DNA of 64,000 bases from contig CAWCUH010000004.1 in NCBI GenBank assembly GCA_963798655.1, positions 62,001-126,000 on the forward strand, read 5' to 3'. The position numbers and the translations under genes were made by a program. The first letter of the stretch is position 1, and every line of letters begins with the position of its first letter. Below the pieces are notes generated by a model. The model had not been told where the DNA came from, made no database searches, and saw only the letters and a list, made by a program, of their open reading frames with translations. The DNA comes from CAVSMC01 sp963798655. GTDB taxonomy: Bacteria > Pseudomonadota > Gammaproteobacteria > Burkholderiales > Casimicrobiaceae. Below, one piece after another: positions 1 through 8,880 of this stretch.

Positions 1-2
1 GC

Positions 3-572
3 TCATCGCTCGCGCAGCGCTTCCGCCTGGATCGTGAGCACGACGTCGTCGCCGATCTCGTTTGCGAACGCCGTCATGCCGAACGCCGATCGCTTGAATG
101 ACGCGGAAAGCTCGGTTCCGCACACAGCGCGCCGCGTCACGAACTGCTCGCCGCAGCGAAGCGGGCCGATGTCGATGCGCAGCGGCCGCGTCACGCCGCG
201 AAGCGTGAGCTCGCCTTCCGCGCGCACCGGCGCATCGCCGTCATAGACGACGCGCGTCGAGCGGAAGATCGCCGCGGGATAACGGCCGGCGTCGAGGAAA
301 TCCTCGCCGCGCAGCACCCGATCGCGCAGTGCATCGCCGGTGACGAGCGACGTCGTGTCGACGGCGACGTCGATCGTGCCGGTCTTCGCGCCGCGGTCGA
401 GCGTCACCGTACCGGAAGCCCGACCGAACAGCCCGCGCTGCGTCGAGATCCCCGAATGCACGACCGCGAACATCGGCACCGTGTGCGCGGGCTCGAGCGT
501 GTACGACTCGGGTTCGGCGAACGCGGCCGCCGACGTCACCGCGATGGCCGCGAGCGCCGGCGCGATGCGCAT
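3..572 (-). CDS. YceI-family periplasmic protein (copy 3 of 3)
   Basis: A 189-residue protein with an N-terminal signal peptide (alanine-rich core, residues 1-18). YceI proteins fold as a lipocalin-like barrel that holds a polyisoprenoid or similar lipid in the periplasm. Family signs include a start like YTLEPAHTVPMFAVVHSGIS, then LDRGAKTGTIDV and the ELTLRGVTRPL block. It lies 8 bp downstream of a closely similar paralog and is the last gene of the leftward MarR-cytochrome b561-YceI operon. The ATG at 572 gives a standard signal peptide. The ligand is not known. Confidence 0.88.
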   Translation of the reverse strand: MRIAPALAAIAVTSAAAFAEPESYTLEPAHTVPMFAVVHSGISTQRGLFGRASGTVTLDRGAKTGTIDVAVDTTSLVTGDALRDRVLRGEDFLDAGRYPAAIFRSTRVVYDGDAPVRAEGELTLRGVTRPLRIDIGPLRCGEQFVTRRAVCGTELSASFKRSAFGMTAFANEIGDDVVLTIQAEALRER

Positions 573-580
573 ACGCGCCG

Positions 581-1150
581 CTAGCTGCCGGCGCCGACCG
601 CCTCGACGCTGAAGACGATACGCACATCGTCGGTGAGCGAGTTCGGCTTGCGCATGCCGAAGTCGGTGAGCTTCACGACCGTCGACACGTCGCCGGCGCA
701 CACCGGCTTGCGGTTGCCCTGCGGCGGCAGGCATTTGAAGTTCGCGAGCTTCAGCGCCACCGGCTTCGTGACGCCGCGCAGCGTCAGCTCTCCGTCGGCG
801 CCGACGACCGTGTCGCCGTCGAACTGCAGCTTCGTCGCCTTGAACATCGCCGTCGGATGCTTCGCGCTGTCGAAGTAGTCCTCGCTCCTGAGCATCGCGT
901 CGCGGCGGGCCGATCCGCTGCTCACCGTCGACGTGTCGATCGTCGCCTCGATCGAGCCGCTCTTCGCGGCGCGGTCGAGCACGACGGTGCCGGTGGTCTT
1001 CGAGAAGTTGCCGCGCTGCGTCGCGATGCCCATGTGGCCGATCTCGAACGTAGGCACCGTGTGGTCGGGATCGATCGTGTAGGTCTCCTGCGCGAGCGCG
1101 GGACATGCCGCGGCGAGCGCGGTCAGTGCAACGGCGTTCCGGATGTTCAT
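581..1150 (-). CDS. YceI-family periplasmic protein (copy 2 of 3)
   Basis: A 189-residue exported YceI-like protein and the closest paralog of the next gene downstream (same length, same YTIDPDHTVPTFEIGHMGI and ELTLRGVTKPV blocks), so the pair looks like a tandem duplication. The start at 1150 is chosen because a strong GGAGGT site lies 6 bases before it. An in-frame ATG six bases further upstream would sit on the ribosome site itself. A signal peptide ends around ALAQE. The product is probably a periplasmic lipid-binding protein. Confidence 0.9.
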   Translation of the reverse strand: MNIRNAVALTALAAACPALAQETYTIDPDHTVPTFEIGHMGIATQRGNFSKTTGTVVLDRAAKSGSIEATIDTSTVSSGSARRDAMLRSEDYFDSAKHPTAMFKATKLQFDGDTVVGADGELTLRGVTKPVALKLANFKCLPPQGNRKPVCAGDVSTVVKLTDFGMRKPNSLTDDVRIVFSVEAVGAGS

Positions 1151-1171
1151 TGCCATACCTCCAATTTGATG

Positions 1172-1732
1172 TCAGTGCGCCGGCGGCAACACCATCCGCA
1201 CGCGGACCTGCACTTCGTTTGCAACGACGTCGGGATCGGACCACTGTCCGTCGCCGACCTTGAAATCGAGCCGCTTCAGCGTGAACTCGCCCTGCGCGAC
1301 GTTGTTGCCCGCCGCATCGCGCGAGATCGTGATCGGCACGACGATGTCGCGGGAGAACCCTTTCAGCGACAGCCGGCCGGCGACGTCGTACTTGTTCGCG
1401 CCGGCGGGCTTCACCGACGTCGACGTGAACTTCGCGACCGGGAACTGCACGACATCGAACCAGCGCGGGCGCTTCGCCTCGTCCTCGGAGTCGTCGCTCG
1501 CGAGGTCGATGCTGCCGAGGTCCACCTCGATGTCCGCCCTCGAATGCGCCGCGTCCGCCGGCCGGAAGTCGACATTCGCCCGCCACTTGCGGAATCGCCC
1601 CTCGACATTGGCGCCCATCTGCTTCGACACGAAGCGGATGTCGCTCTTGTCGATCAGCACGCCTTGCGCAGAAGCACCGGCGGACAGCAGCAGCGCCGCA
1701 AGCGTCGGCACGAACGATTTGAGGATACGCAT
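1172..1732 (-). CDS. YceI-family periplasmic protein (copy 1 of 3, divergent)
   Basis: A 186-residue exported protein with a signal peptide ending at GASAQG. It carries the YceI pattern: an N-terminal IDKSDIRFVSKQMG strand, the RLSLKGFSRDI block and a C-terminal DVVANEVQVRVRM strand. It is clearly more distant from the other two copies than they are from each other. It lies 12 bp downstream of the cytochrome b561 gene. A yceI gene next to a cytochrome b561 gene is a recurrent arrangement in proteobacteria, which suggests a shared quinone or isoprenoid-related role; that link is inference. Confidence 0.87.
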   Translation of the reverse strand: MRILKSFVPTLAALLLSAGASAQGVLIDKSDIRFVSKQMGANVEGRFRKWRANVDFRPADAAHSRADIEVDLGSIDLASDDSEDEAKRPRWFDVVQFPVAKFTSTSVKPAGANKYDVAGRLSLKGFSRDIVVPITISRDAAGNNVAQGEFTLKRLDFKVGDGQWSDPDVVANEVQVRVRMVLPPAH

Positions 1733-1744
1733 CGGAATCCTGCC

Positions 1745-2293
1745 TCAAGAGCCGCCGCGCGACAGCGGCAGCATGCGGTCGATCATGCCGTCGCGGTCGA
1801 TCAGCTGGTGCTTGACCGCGGCGATCGCGTGCAATGCGATCAACGCGGCAAAGCCATAGTTCAACGTCACATGGAGGAGCCGCAGCGCGTTGGCGAGCTG
1901 CTTGTCCTTGCCGACCAGATCAGGCAACGGCAGCACGTTCAGATAAACCGTCTGCACGCCGGCGGCCGAACTGTAGAGGTAGCCGGTGATCGGGCTCAGG
2001 AACATCAGCGCGTACAGCAGCACGTGGACGACCTCGGAGGCGCGCCGCTGCCATTCGGGCATCGCGACGGGTGGCGGCGCCGGATGGACGACGCGCCACG
2101 CGAGGTGGATGAACGCGATCGCGAACACCGTGATGCCCATCCACTTGTGATACGCGTACGCGCGAAACTTGAGCGGGCTGATCGCGAGCGGCACCATCCA
2201 GAGACCGACGAGGAAAGCCGCGACGACGAGCACGGCGGCCGACCAATGCAGCGCCATCGCGGTGCGCGTGTACCGTTTCGAGTCGTCGATCAT
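1745..2293 (-). CDS. Cytochrome b561 family membrane protein
   Basis: A 182-residue protein with four membrane segments: residues about 13-33, 50-68, 90-110 and 145-165. Candidate heme-ligand histidines are in RTAMALHWSAA (H16), AYHKWMG, the third segment and LIALHAIAAVKHQL. The family moves electrons from ubiquinol to acceptors such as superoxide. Its ATG overlaps the stop of the MarR gene (ATGA), which suggests translational coupling, and three yceI genes follow. Confidence 0.9.
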   Translation of the reverse strand: MIDDSKRYTRTAMALHWSAAVLVVAAFLVGLWMVPLAISPLKFRAYAYHKWMGITVFAIAFIHLAWRVVHPAPPPVAMPEWQRRASEVVHVLLYALMFLSPITGYLYSSAAGVQTVYLNVLPLPDLVGKDKQLANALRLLHVTLNYGFAALIALHAIAAVKHQLIDRDGMIDRMLPLSRGGS

Positions 2294-2727
2294 CGCGGTG
2301 CAGCGGCGAATGCGCCGCGCAGGTTCGCGAGGTCGCGGCGCATGCGCTCGAGCCGCGCCGGCTCGAGCGTCGCGAAGGCGCGGCGAACATGTGCGACGTG
2401 CCGCGGCAGCGCCCGCGCGAACAGCCGCCGGCCGCTCGGCGTGAGCTCGACGCAGGTGCGCCGGCCGTCGGCCGGGTCGGCACGCCGGCGCAACAGCTGG
2501 CGGCGCTCGAGCCGGTCGACGACGCCGGTCAGCGTGCCTTTGGTGATCAGCGTGAGCTCGGAGAGCTGACGCAACGTCACGCCGCTCGATGCGCCGAGCG
2601 CCGCCACGACGTCGAACTGCGCCGGCGTGAGACCGAGCGCGCGAACGTGGCGCGCCGAGTAGCGCGCGATCGCGTGCTGGCACGAGGCGAGCTCGCGCAG
2701 CATCGGCATCAACGGTTCGTCGGACAT
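2290..2727 (-). CDS. MarR-family transcriptional regulator
   Basis: A 145-residue winged-helix regulator. The core is VTLRQLSELTLITKGTLTG (helix-turn-helix), followed by VDRLERRQLLRRRADPADGR, the classical MarR wing. It is the first gene of the operon with cytochrome b561 and three yceI genes and is divergent from bioA, so it probably regulates its own operon. A loosely symmetric AT-richer patch just upstream (about 2733-2762) could hold its operator, but I could not fix a convincing palindrome. The effector is unknown; oxidants or phenolics would fit the family. Confidence 0.88.
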   Translation of the reverse strand: MSDEPLMPMLRELASCQHAIARYSARHVRALGLTPAQFDVVAALGASSGVTLRQLSELTLITKGTLTGVVDRLERRQLLRRRADPADGRRTCVELTPSGRRLFARALPRHVAHVRRAFATLEPARLERMRRDLANLRGAFAAAPR

Positions 2728-2822
2728 CGATCTCTTGCCAATCGTACTAACCGGAACGAATTGTCGGGTGCGCCGCGAGCAGCGTCAACGAGCGAGCGGA
2801 CCGCGGCACAGCGAGCGGCCGG

Positions 2823-2828
2823 TATAAT
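2823..2828 (+). promoter_or_regulatory. Candidate -10 box upstream of bioA
   Basis: A perfect TATAAT in otherwise GC-rich DNA, about 115 bp before the chosen bioA ATG. No good -35 hexamer is seen at the right spacing. A GC-rich potential hairpin follows at about 2877-2900. Confidence 0.4.
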
Positions 2829-2941
2829 CGCCCACGCATGATGGCTCGCGAATCGCACTGCCCCGCTTCGCCAACCGCCGCCGGCGGCGCGCCGGCTGGT
2901 TCGTGTGCGAACAGTCCGCGCCGCTGTTCATTCCGCCCGCG

Positions 2942-4267
2942 ATGAGCGCGCCGTTGCCGGCCGTCAGCGCCGAATGGCTCGCGCGAAGCCGCGCGGCCGT
3001 CTGGCATCCGTGCACGCAGATGAAATTGCACGAGACGCTGCCGATCGTCCCGATCGCACGCGGCCGCGGCGCCTGGCTCTACGATTTCGATGGCCGCCGG
3101 TATCTCGACGCGGTCAGCTCGTGGTGGGTGAATCTGTTCGGCCACGCCGAGCCGCGCATCGGTGCCGCCATCGCCGCGCAGCTGGCCGAGCTCGAGCACG
3201 TCATGCTCGCGGGCTTCACGCACCGGCCGGTGGTCGAGCTCTCCGAGCGGCTGGCGGCGATCGCCCCGCCGGGCCTCGGCCACGCGTTCTATGCATCCGA
3301 CGGCGCGGCGGCCGTCGAAATCGCACTCAAGATGGCCGCGCACGCCTGCCGCAATCGCGGCGAGCCAACGCGTACCGGCTTCGTGAGCCTCGCGGGCAGC
3401 TATCACGGCGAGACGCTCGGCGCGCTCGCGGTGACCGACGTCGCGCTGTTTCGCGACGCCTACGGCGCGCTGCTCGTGCGCAACGCCGTCGTGCCCTCGC
3501 CTGCACAACGGCGTGACGGCGAAAGCGCACGCGACGCCGCCGAGCGCGCGGCAGCAGCGCTCGACGCGCACCTCGCGCGCCATGGCGCGACGACGGCCGC
3601 ACTGATCGTCGAGCCGCTGGTGCAGGGCGCGGGCGGCATGTCGATGTACGACCCGCACTACCTCGCGCTCGCCCGCCGCATCACGCGCCGCCACGGCGTG
3701 CTGCTGATCGCCGACGAGATCATGACCGGCTTCGGCCGGACCGGGACGATGTTCGCCTGGGAGCAGTCGGCCGCCGCGTCGCCCGATTTCCTCTGCGTGT
3801 CGAAGGGGATCAGCGGCGGCTTTCTGCCGCTGTCCGCGGTGCTCGCGAGCGACGACATCTACGCCGCGTTCTACGACGACGACCTCGCGCGCGGCTTCCT
3901 GCACTCGCACAGCTACACCGGCAACGCGCTCGCGTGCGCCGCCGCGCTCGCCGTGCTCGACATCTTCCGCGACGACGACGTGATCGCACGCAATCGCGGC
4001 AAGTCGCAGCGCTGGCTCGAGCTCGCACAGCCGCTCGCGCGGCATTCGCGTATACGCAACTTTCGCCAGGCGGGGATGATCGTTGCGTTCGACGTCGACA
4101 GCGAGCGTCAAGACTTCTCGCGCTGGTGCTTCGTGCAGGCACTCGAGCGCGAGCTGCTACTGCGCCCGATCGGCCGAACCGTGTACTTCATGCCGCCGTA
4201 CGTGACCGCAGACGACGAGTTCGCACTGCTGGTCGAGCGCACGTGCGCGATCGTCGACGCCGCATGA
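2942..4267 (+). CDS. bioA: Adenosylmethionine-8-amino-7-oxononanoate aminotransferase
   Basis: Transfers the amino group of S-adenosylmethionine to KAPA to give DAPA in biotin synthesis; PLP-dependent and cytoplasmic. It shows the BioA signature WHPCTQM near the N-terminus, LYDFDGRRYLDAVSSWWVN, the SDGAAAVEIALKMA cofactor loop, IADEIMTGFGRTG with the PLP-binding Asp, and SKGISGGFLPLSAVL with the PLP lysine. Length (441 aa) fits the family. A GTG at 2903 would add 13 residues; neither start has a clear Shine-Dalgarno site. No other bio gene is nearby. The stop overlaps the dacB start (ATGA). Confidence 0.95.
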   Translation: MSAPLPAVSAEWLARSRAAVWHPCTQMKLHETLPIVPIARGRGAWLYDFDGRRYLDAVSSWWVNLFGHAEPRIGAAIAAQLAELEHVMLAGFTHRPVVELSERLAAIAPPGLGHAFYASDGAAAVEIALKMAAHACRNRGEPTRTGFVSLAGSYHGETLGALAVTDVALFRDAYGALLVRNAVVPSPAQRRDGESARDAAERAAAALDAHLARHGATTAALIVEPLVQGAGGMSMYDPHYLALARRITRRHGVLLIADEIMTGFGRTGTMFAWEQSAAASPDFLCVSKGISGGFLPLSAVLASDDIYAAFYDDDLARGFLHSHSYTGNALACAAALAVLDIFRDDDVIARNRGKSQRWLELAQPLARHSRIRNFRQAGMIVAFDVDSERQDFSRWCFVQALERELLLRPIGRTVYFMPPYVTADDEFALLVERTCAIVDAA

Positions 4268-5715
4268 CGCCCGCCATCGTCGTGCTCGCGCTCGCCGCTG
4301 CGCTCGCGGCGCTGGAAGCGACGGCCGCGGTGCCGCGTGCCGTCGCGCGCGCGTTTCTCGACGCCGGCGTCCCGCTGTCGAGCGTCTCGATCGTCGTGCA
4401 GCGGACCGACAGCCCGACGCCGCTGATCCGCCATCAGCCGTACCGGTCGATGAGCGCCGCATCGGTGATGAAGCTCGTCACCACGTTCGCCGCGCTCGAG
4501 CTGCTCGGTCGCGACTATCGGTGGAAGACCGAAGCGTACGTCGACGGGCCGATCGTCGACGGCGTGCTGCACGGGAATCTCGTGCTGAAAGGCTACGGCG
4601 ACCCGAAGCTCACCGTCGAGCAGTGGCAGGCGCTGATCGCGGCGCTTCGCGCGAAAGGCCTGCTGGCGATCGACGGCGACCTCGTGCAGGACCGCAGCTA
4701 CTTCGCGCTGCCTCCTCACGACGCCGCGGCGTTCGACGGCGAACCGCTGAAGCCGTACAACGTCGGTCCCGACGCGCTGCTGGTGAACTTCAAGGCGGTG
4801 AAGCTCACGCTCGCGCCGAATGCCGCCGGCGATGCGACGACGCTTGCCGTCGAGCCGGCGCTCGCCGAAGTATCCGTCGGAGCACCGCCGCGGGTGTCCG
4901 CCGGCGACTGCAACGACTGGCGCGCGTCGACCGGCGCGACGTTCGTCGATCGCCGAGCGAGCGCCGTCGTGTCGTTCGCGGGCAGCTTTCCGGCGGCGTG
5001 CGGCGAGCGCGACTGGTGGATCGCGCTGCTCGACCACCCGCACTATGTCCATGCGATGTTCGAGACGTACTTCCGAGCCGCCGGGGGCCGCTTCTCCGGG
5101 GGGCTGCGCGAAGGACGCGCGCCCCGCAACGCGACGCCGTTCGTCACGCTCGAATCGCCGCCGCTCTACGACATCGTCCGCGACGTGAACAAGCTGTCGA
5201 ACAACGTCATGGCGCGGCAGGTTTTCCTGACGCTTGCCGCCGCGTCGGCGCGTCCACCGGCGACGACCGCCGGTGCCGCCCGCGCCGTTGCGCAATGGCT
5301 CGCCCGGCGCAGGCTCAGGCTGCCCGCGCTCGTGCTCGACAACGGCTCCGGACTTTCGCGCCGCGAGCGCGTCAGCGCGGTGGGCCTCGCGCACCTGCTG
5401 CTCGCCGCCGATGCGAGCGCGGTGCGTGACGAGTTCGAAAGCTCGCTCGCCGTCGCCGCGATCGACGGTACCGTCGCCCGCCGCTTCCAGGACGGCGGCG
5501 TCGCCGGACAGGCGCTGCTCAAGACGGGCACGCTCGACGGCGTGCGCGCGCTCGCCGGGTACGTGATCGACGCGAGCGGCCGCCGCTTCGCGGTCGCGGC
5601 GATCGTCAACCATCCGAACGCCGGCCGCGCGCAGCCGGCGATCGACGGGCTCGTGCAATGGGTGTACCGCAACGCAGCGACGTGGACGAAGGAGCGCGAG
5701 CAGCCGTCGCTCTGA
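4264..5715 (+). CDS. dacB: D-alanyl-D-alanine carboxypeptidase/endopeptidase (PBP4 type)
   Basis: A 483-residue exported serine peptidase of family S13 that trims or cleaves peptidoglycan cross-links. Catalytic motifs are S67-V-M-K70 (SxxK), SNN in NKLSNNVMARQ (SxN) and LLKTGTLDG (KTG). The N-terminal 22 residues form a signal peptide. It is translationally coupled to bioA by a four-base overlap, an unusual partner for a cell-wall enzyme, so the two may only share a promoter. It ends 4 bp from a convergent gene. Confidence 0.94.
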   Translation: MTPAIVVLALAAALAALEATAAVPRAVARAFLDAGVPLSSVSIVVQRTDSPTPLIRHQPYRSMSAASVMKLVTTFAALELLGRDYRWKTEAYVDGPIVDGVLHGNLVLKGYGDPKLTVEQWQALIAALRAKGLLAIDGDLVQDRSYFALPPHDAAAFDGEPLKPYNVGPDALLVNFKAVKLTLAPNAAGDATTLAVEPALAEVSVGAPPRVSAGDCNDWRASTGATFVDRRASAVVSFAGSFPAACGERDWWIALLDHPHYVHAMFETYFRAAGGRFSGGLREGRAPRNATPFVTLESPPLYDIVRDVNKLSNNVMARQVFLTLAAASARPPATTAGAARAVAQWLARRRLRLPALVLDNGSGLSRRERVSAVGLAHLLLAADASAVRDEFESSLAVAAIDGTVARRFQDGGVAGQALLKTGTLDGVRALAGYVIDASGRRFAVAAIVNHPNAGRAQPAIDGLVQWVYRNAATWTKEREQPSL

Positions 5716-5719
5716 TGCG

Positions 5720-6136
5720 TCACATGCCGGGCATCGGCTCGCGCGCGTTGAAGCGCAGGAACCCCCGGATCACGCGATAGACGATCCACAGCGCGGTGAG
5801 CCCCCAGACCGCGAACGCGACGAAGAAGAGCACGACCGTCGCCATGAACAGCCAGCCGGCTGCCGCCCACAACAGGGCGAACCAGAACGTCCGCTGCTGC
5901 CAGCGGAAGTGCGACTCGAGCCAGGTGCCGCGCGCCTCGGGGCGCTTGACGTGCGCGATCACGAGCCCGATGAAGCCGATCAACCCGAACAGCGGCGCGA
6001 TCGCGAGCCCCGCGGAGACGAGTGACGTCACGCCGGCGATGCCGTACAGCACGTAGACGGCAAGCGCGGACCCGGTCGGCAGATGCGCCGGCTCAATGGC
6101 GCTGCGGGTGGCGTCGGGAGCGGAAAATTCGGCCAT
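5720..6136 (-). CDS. Small integral membrane protein, DUF4870-like
   Basis: About 138 residues with three to four hydrophobic segments: the VYVLYGIAGVTSL region, PLFGLIGFIGLVIAHV, and a long aromatic stretch FWFALLWAAAGWLFMATVVL followed by another helix. The pattern (short cytosolic start, a central R/W-rich loop RGTWLESHFRWQQRT) resembles DUF4870-type membrane proteins of unknown role. The start at 6136 is fixed by GGAGGT six bases upstream; an earlier in-frame ATG has no such site. Convergent with dacB. Confidence 0.75.
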   Translation of the reverse strand: MAEFSAPDATRSAIEPAHLPTGSALAVYVLYGIAGVTSLVSAGLAIAPLFGLIGFIGLVIAHVKRPEARGTWLESHFRWQQRTFWFALLWAAAGWLFMATVVLFFVAFAVWGLTALWIVYRVIRGFLRFNAREPMPGM

Positions 6137-6213
6137 TTCTTCACCTCCTCGGGCGAGCGACAGGTTATCGCGACCCATTAGATTCCGTCCCTGCGCGCGG
6201 ATTCAAGCGCGGC

Positions 6214-6219
6214 TATAAT
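6214..6219 (+). promoter_or_regulatory. Candidate -10 box for the yqjD-yqjE-yqjK operon
   Basis: A perfect TATAAT 60 bp upstream of the DUF883 gene, in the 142-bp gap between two divergent genes. A convincing -35 box is not seen, which would fit a non-housekeeping sigma factor or an activator. Confidence 0.4.
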
Positions 6220-6278
6220 CGGATTCCCAATGCGTTCGCATCCGAGACGAGCGCGCCCGACGAAGAAAGGGATCACCG

Positions 6279-6587
6279 ATGACCGACGATCGCACGCGCG
6301 ATAACATCCTCGATGAATTCTCCGGCATGCTGGGCGAGGCCGAGGACATGCTGAAGCGCGCCGCCGACGAGAGCGGCGAGAAGGCGAAAGACCTGCGCTC
6401 ACAGGTCGAGACGAAGCTGCTGCACGCGAAGCTGCGGTTGCAGGAATTGCAAGGCCAGGCGATGGACCAGGCGCAGCAGGCGGCCCGCGCGACCGACGAT
6501 CTCGTCCACGATTATCCGTGGCAGGCGATCGGAATTGCCGCGGCTGTCGGCTTCGTCGCCGGCCTGCTGATGAACCGCGGCCGCTAG
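6279..6587 (+). CDS. DUF883/ElaB-YqjD family inner-membrane protein
   Basis: A 102-residue protein: a long charged amphipathic helix (residues 1-75, likely coiled coil), then HDYPWQAIGIAAAVGFVAGLL, the typical C-terminal membrane anchor of the ElaB/YqjD family. In E. coli these are stationary-phase, ribosome-associated membrane proteins. A GAAAGGGA ribosome site precedes the ATG. It is followed by a YqjE-like and a YqjK-like gene, matching the E. coli yqjD-yqjE-yqjK order. Confidence 0.9.
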   Translation: MTDDRTRDNILDEFSGMLGEAEDMLKRAADESGEKAKDLRSQVETKLLHAKLRLQELQGQAMDQAQQAARATDDLVHDYPWQAIGIAAAVGFVAGLLMNRGR

Positions 6588-6600
6588 CCGGCAGCCGGTC

Positions 6601-6996
6601 ATGCAGCCGCGCGCGCCGTCGAGCGGGCTGCGCGATTCGCTCGGCCGTCTCGCGGCCGCCTCGGTCGCGCTGCTCAAGACGCGCGCCGAGCTCGCCGCAC
6701 TCGAGCTCGCCGAGCAGCGCGAGCACGCGAAGGCGCGCATCGTGCTGCTCGCGATCGCCGGCGCGGCGCTCGCGATGGCATGGCTCGCGGCATGCGGTCT
6801 GGTCGTCGCGTACTTCTGGGACACGCACCGGTTGATGGCGCTCGTCGTCATCGCCGCGGCGCACCTCGCCGTCGGCATTGTCGCGCTCTGGCGTCTCGAC
6901 GTGCGCCGGCGCACCGATCCGCCGCCGTTCTCGGCGACGCTCGCCGAGCTCGAGCGCGACCGCGAATGGCTCGCCGAGCAATTCCGCAATCGATGA
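6601..6996 (+). CDS. Phage-holin-superfamily / YqjE-like membrane protein
   Basis: A 131-residue protein with an amphipathic N-terminus, two membrane helices (ARIVLLAIAGAALAMAWLAA and RLMALVVIAAAHLAVGIVAL) and a charged tail. This is the layout of the YqjE / putative actinobacterial holin-X family. Despite the name, a lysis role is unlikely here because it sits in the conserved yqjD-E-K arrangement. Confidence 0.82.
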   Translation: MQPRAPSSGLRDSLGRLAAASVALLKTRAELAALELAEQREHAKARIVLLAIAGAALAMAWLAACGLVVAYFWDTHRLMALVVIAAAHLAVGIVALWRLDVRRRTDPPPFSATLAELERDREWLAEQFRNR

Positions 6997-7018
6997 GCGC
7001 GCGGCGTCGAGTGGACCG

Positions 7019-7300
7019 ATGAGCCGCGCGAGCGCCGCGCAACGGCAGGAGCGCAAGGCGCAGCTTGCTGCGCGCGCCGCGCTCGAGCGGATGCGGATGA
7101 CGCTCGCCGCGCACTCGGTGCGAAACGCGCTGATGCCGGTCGCCGCGCCGGAGCGCGAGTCGCCGCTGCGCCGTCCGCTGATCGCGATGCTGCTCGGTGT
7201 CGCCGCGAGGCGGGTCGGGCCGGCGAAGCTTCGTCGCTGGCTTCGCATCGCGTCGTTTGCGACGGCGGCGTGGAGAATCGTCGGCAGCCTGCGCCGATAG
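7019..7300 (+). CDS. YqjK-like small basic protein
   Basis: A 93-residue, arginine- and alanine-rich protein that starts with a QRQERKAQLAARAALERMR helix and ends in a weakly hydrophobic segment. Sequence identity to YqjK is only suggestive, but its position after yqjD- and yqjE-like genes (22 bp gap) supports the call. No conserved catalytic residues are visible. The start is the ATG at 7019. Confidence 0.62.
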   Translation: MSRASAAQRQERKAQLAARAALERMRMTLAAHSVRNALMPVAAPERESPLRRPLIAMLLGVAARRVGPAKLRRWLRIASFATAAWRIVGSLRR

Positions 7301-7392
7301 CGCGGCCGAAATGTCGCGCTCCGCCGTGCCGAGCGGCTGCCGCGCGGTGAATTTGCTGCCCTGGTCGTTGCGGCCTCGTTCGGGGCCGTCGC

Positions 7393-8880
7393 TCAGAGTC
7401 CGAGCTCGCTCCAGATTGCGTCGACGCGCGCTTTCACCGACGCTTCCATCACGATCGGCGTGCCCCAGGTCCTCTGCGTTTCGCCCGGCCACTTGTTCGT
7501 CGCGTCGATGCCCATCTTGCTGCCGAGCCCGGACACCGGCGATGCGAAGTCGAGATAATCGATCGGCGTCGATTCGACGATCAGCGTGTCGCGCGCCGGA
7601 TCGACGCGGGTGGTGAGCGCCCAGACGACTTCCTTCCAGTCGCGCACGTCGACGTCGTCGTCGGTGACCACGATGATCTTCGTGTACATGAACTGGCGCA
7701 GGAAGCTCCACACGCCGAACATCACGCGCTTCGCGTGGCCGGCGTACTGCTTCTTCATGGCTACGACGGCGAGACGGTAGCTGCAGCCTTCGGGCGGAAG
7801 ATAGAAGTCGGCGATCTCCGGGAACTGCTTCTGCAACAGCGGCACGAAGACTTCGTTCAGCGCGACGCCGAGGATCGCCGGCTCGTCGGGCGGCTTGCCG
7901 GTGTAGGTCGAATGGTAGATCGGGTCACGGCGCATCGTGATGCGCTCGATCGTGAGCACGGGGAAGCGCTCGACTTCGTTGTAGTAGCCGGTGTGATCGC
8001 CGAACGGTCCCTCGGCGGCCGTTTCATAGCCGCTCGGATCGCTCGCGTCCGGCTGCAGGTAGCCCTCGAGCACGATCTCCGCCGAAGCAGGCACGTCGAG
8101 ATCGTGCGTGATGCACTTGACGATCTCCGTGCGCGCGCCGCGCAGCAAGCCCGCGAACTGGTACTCGGACAACGCATCGGGCACCGGCGTCACGGCGCCG
8201 AGGATCGTCGCGGGATCCGCGCCGAGCGCGACGGCAATCGCAAACGGCGCGCCGGGATTCGCGCGCGCGTGATCGCGAAAGTCGAGCGCGCCGCCGCGAT
8301 GCGCGAGCCAGCGCATGACGATCTTGTTGCGCGCGATCACCTGCTGGCGGTAGATGCCGAGGTTCTGCCGCTTCTTCTGCGGGCCGCGCGTCACCGTGAG
8401 GCCCCACGTGATCAGGGGCCCGGCGTCTCCGGGCCAGCACGTCTGCACCGGCAGCCGCCCGAGATCGACGTCGGCGCGCTCCCATACGACCTGCTGGCAC
8501 GGCGCCGAGCGGCGCTCCTTCGGCGCCATGTTCATCACCTGCATGAACACCGGGCGCGTCGTCTGCCACGCGTCGACCAGCCCTTTCGGCGGCTCCGGCT
8601 CCTTGAGGAACGCGAGGAGTCGCCCGACCTCGCGCAATGCGCCGACCGATTCCTGTCCCATGCCGAGCGCGACGCGCTGCGGGGTTCCGAAAAGATTCCC
8701 GAGCACCGGCATCGCGTGGCCCTTCGGCCGCTCGAACAGCAACGCAGGACCAGCCGATTTCAGCACGCGATCGCAGATCTCGGTCATCTCGAGCCGCGGA
8801 TCGACCTCCACGCGCACTCGCCGCAGCTCGCCGCGGCGCTCGAGTTGTGCGACGAAGTCGCGCAGGTCCGTGTAGGTCAT
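7393..8880 (-). CDS. ubiD: 4-hydroxy-3-polyprenylbenzoate decarboxylase
   Basis: A 495-residue UbiD enzyme that decarboxylates the ubiquinone precursor using prenylated FMN made by UbiX. It begins MTYTDLRDFVAQLERRGEL, then has the family blocks NLGIYRQQVI, PFGDHTGYYN, TYTGKPPDEPAILG and the C-terminal SKMGIDATNKWPGE. Length matches the family. ubiA lies 5 kb away; ubiX is not in the window. No clear Shine-Dalgarno site is seen, but the start context matches homologs. Confidence 0.96.
   Translation of the reverse strand: MTYTDLRDFVAQLERRGELRRVRVEVDPRLEMTEICDRVLKSAGPALLFERPKGHAMPVLGNLFGTPQRVALGMGQESVGALREVGRLLAFLKEPEPPKGLVDAWQTTRPVFMQVMNMAPKERRSAPCQQVVWERADVDLGRLPVQTCWPGDAGPLITWGLTVTRGPQKKRQNLGIYRQQVIARNKIVMRWLAHRGGALDFRDHARANPGAPFAIAVALGADPATILGAVTPVPDALSEYQFAGLLRGARTEIVKCITHDLDVPASAEIVLEGYLQPDASDPSGYETAAEGPFGDHTGYYNEVERFPVLTIERITMRRDPIYHSTYTGKPPDEPAILGVALNEVFVPLLQKQFPEIADFYLPPEGCSYRLAVVAMKKQYAGHAKRVMFGVWSFLRQFMYTKIIVVTDDDVDVRDWKEVVWALTTRVDPARDTLIVESTPIDYLDFASPVSGLGSKMGIDATNKWPGETQRTWGTPIVMEASVKARVDAIWSELGL

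Noticed and set aside
857..2569. Very long reading frames opposite or across the yceI-cytochrome b561 operon
   Set aside because: High GC makes stop codons rare. The translations are Arg/His/Asp-rich with no family pattern, and the other strand encodes clear proteins.
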